In this document: positions 5,320-5,615 of the stretch, piece after piece
Layout of the letters: every line of letters begins with the position of its first letter
Position numbering within the stretch: the stretch's first letter is position 1
Source of the DNA: Gemmatimonadota bacterium
GTDB taxonomy: Bacteria > Gemmatimonadota > Gemmatimonadetes > Gemmatimonadales > GWC2-71-9
Length of the DNA: 5,615 nt
Direction: 5' to 3'
Assembly (NCBI GenBank): GCA_003220955.1
Contig: QHTW01000097.1
Location: forward strand, 1-5,615
Notes under the pieces: generated by a model
Seen by the model: the letters and a program-made list of their open reading frames with translations, nothing else
Told to the model about the DNA's origin: nothing
The model's database searches: none
Translations under genes and position numbers: made by a program

Positions 5320-5615
5320 CTACCACGCCCATCCAGTGCGATAGCGCGGTTTCACGTACTCCTCCGGGATCCCGGACGTGAGCACCGCGCCGGTCTGCGG
5401 ATTGACGTCGATCAGCTGCGCCGTGCGCACCGCGAGATTCCCCAGCAGCACCATCTCCGTGAGCGGCCCGGAGTGCTGCGGAATGTTCGAGCCCGCCGGC
5501 TTCCCGCCCTTGCACGCGGCGATCCACTCGGCGTAGACGCCCTCTGTCCGGGGATATTTCTGTGGCACCGGGTGCGCCGTGACGTCAGCCTGCTTGGCGT
5601 CATCGAGGAGCCGCG
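5320..5615 (-). CDS. Gfo/Idh/MocA-family oxidoreductase, C-terminal end only
   Basis: The frame is open from the right edge to the TAG at 5322-5320, giving the last 97 residues. The segment YAEWIAACKGGKPAGSN followed by GPLTEMVLLGNLAVRT is the recognisable end of the bacterial Gfo/Idh/MocA family with the long C-terminal domain, in which the helix after GPLTE packs near the active site. Family members are NAD(P)-dependent dehydrogenases acting on sugars, inositol or related polyols, often exported by a Tat signal in this subgroup. The Rossmann domain and any signal peptide are outside the window, so substrate and location cannot be judged. An internal GTG at 5568 is not a real start because the frame runs on upstream with family-like sequence. 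The gene ends 109 bases before argG and is probably a separate transcript. Confidence 0.85.
   Translation of the reverse strand, partial: RLLDDAKQADVTAHPVPQKYPRTEGVYAEWIAACKGGKPAGSNIPQHSGPLTEMVLLGNLAVRTAQLIDVNPQTGAVLTSGIPEEYVKPRYRTGWAW

Overview
The window reads as ordinary chromosomal DNA of a GC-rich diderm bacterium. An Omp85-type outer-membrane barrel points to an outer membrane. The combination of that barrel with a secreted DUF4390-like protein, the style of the ArgG/ArgH proteins and an intergenic CC(T/A)GACA heptamer array suggests Gemmatimonadota or a similar soil/metagenomic phylum. That placement is an inference from general familiarity, not from a marker gene. No rRNA, tRNA, CRISPR array, phage gene or insertion sequence was seen.

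Layout. Positions 1-1576 carry two plus-strand genes one base apart: the 3' part of an outer-membrane beta-barrel gene (open at the left edge) and a small secreted protein resembling DUF4390. From 1551 to the right edge every gene is on the minus strand. Reading right to left in transcription order these are: the C-terminal end of a Gfo/Idh/MocA-family oxidoreductase (5615-5320); an intergenic gap with a heptamer repeat hairpin and the argG control region (5211-5319); argG (5210-3966); argH (3982-2597); a 99-bp gap (2498-2596); an HNH endonuclease gene (2497-1949); and a membrane-anchored six-cysteine PCYCGC-type protein (1949-1551). The two gene blocks converge and overlap tail to tail by 26 bp.

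How the genes work together. ArgG and ArgH catalyse the last two steps of arginine synthesis (citrulline + aspartate to argininosuccinate, then to arginine + fumarate). They overlap and are clearly one operon. A good ARG-box match sits on the predicted -10 element of argG, which fits arginine-responsive repression by an ArgR/AhrC-type regulator. The HNH and PCYCGC genes are joined by a TAATG stop/start and should be translated together; a functional link between them, or to arginine synthesis, is not evident. No convincing terminator separates argH from the HNH gene, so one transcript could cover all four.

I did not find a clear new biological system. The points most worth checking are the ARG box on a near-leaderless argG promoter, the heptamer inverted-repeat element, the coupled HNH/PCYCGC pair, and the barrel protein with an altered L6 motif and an apparent disulfide-bonded loop.
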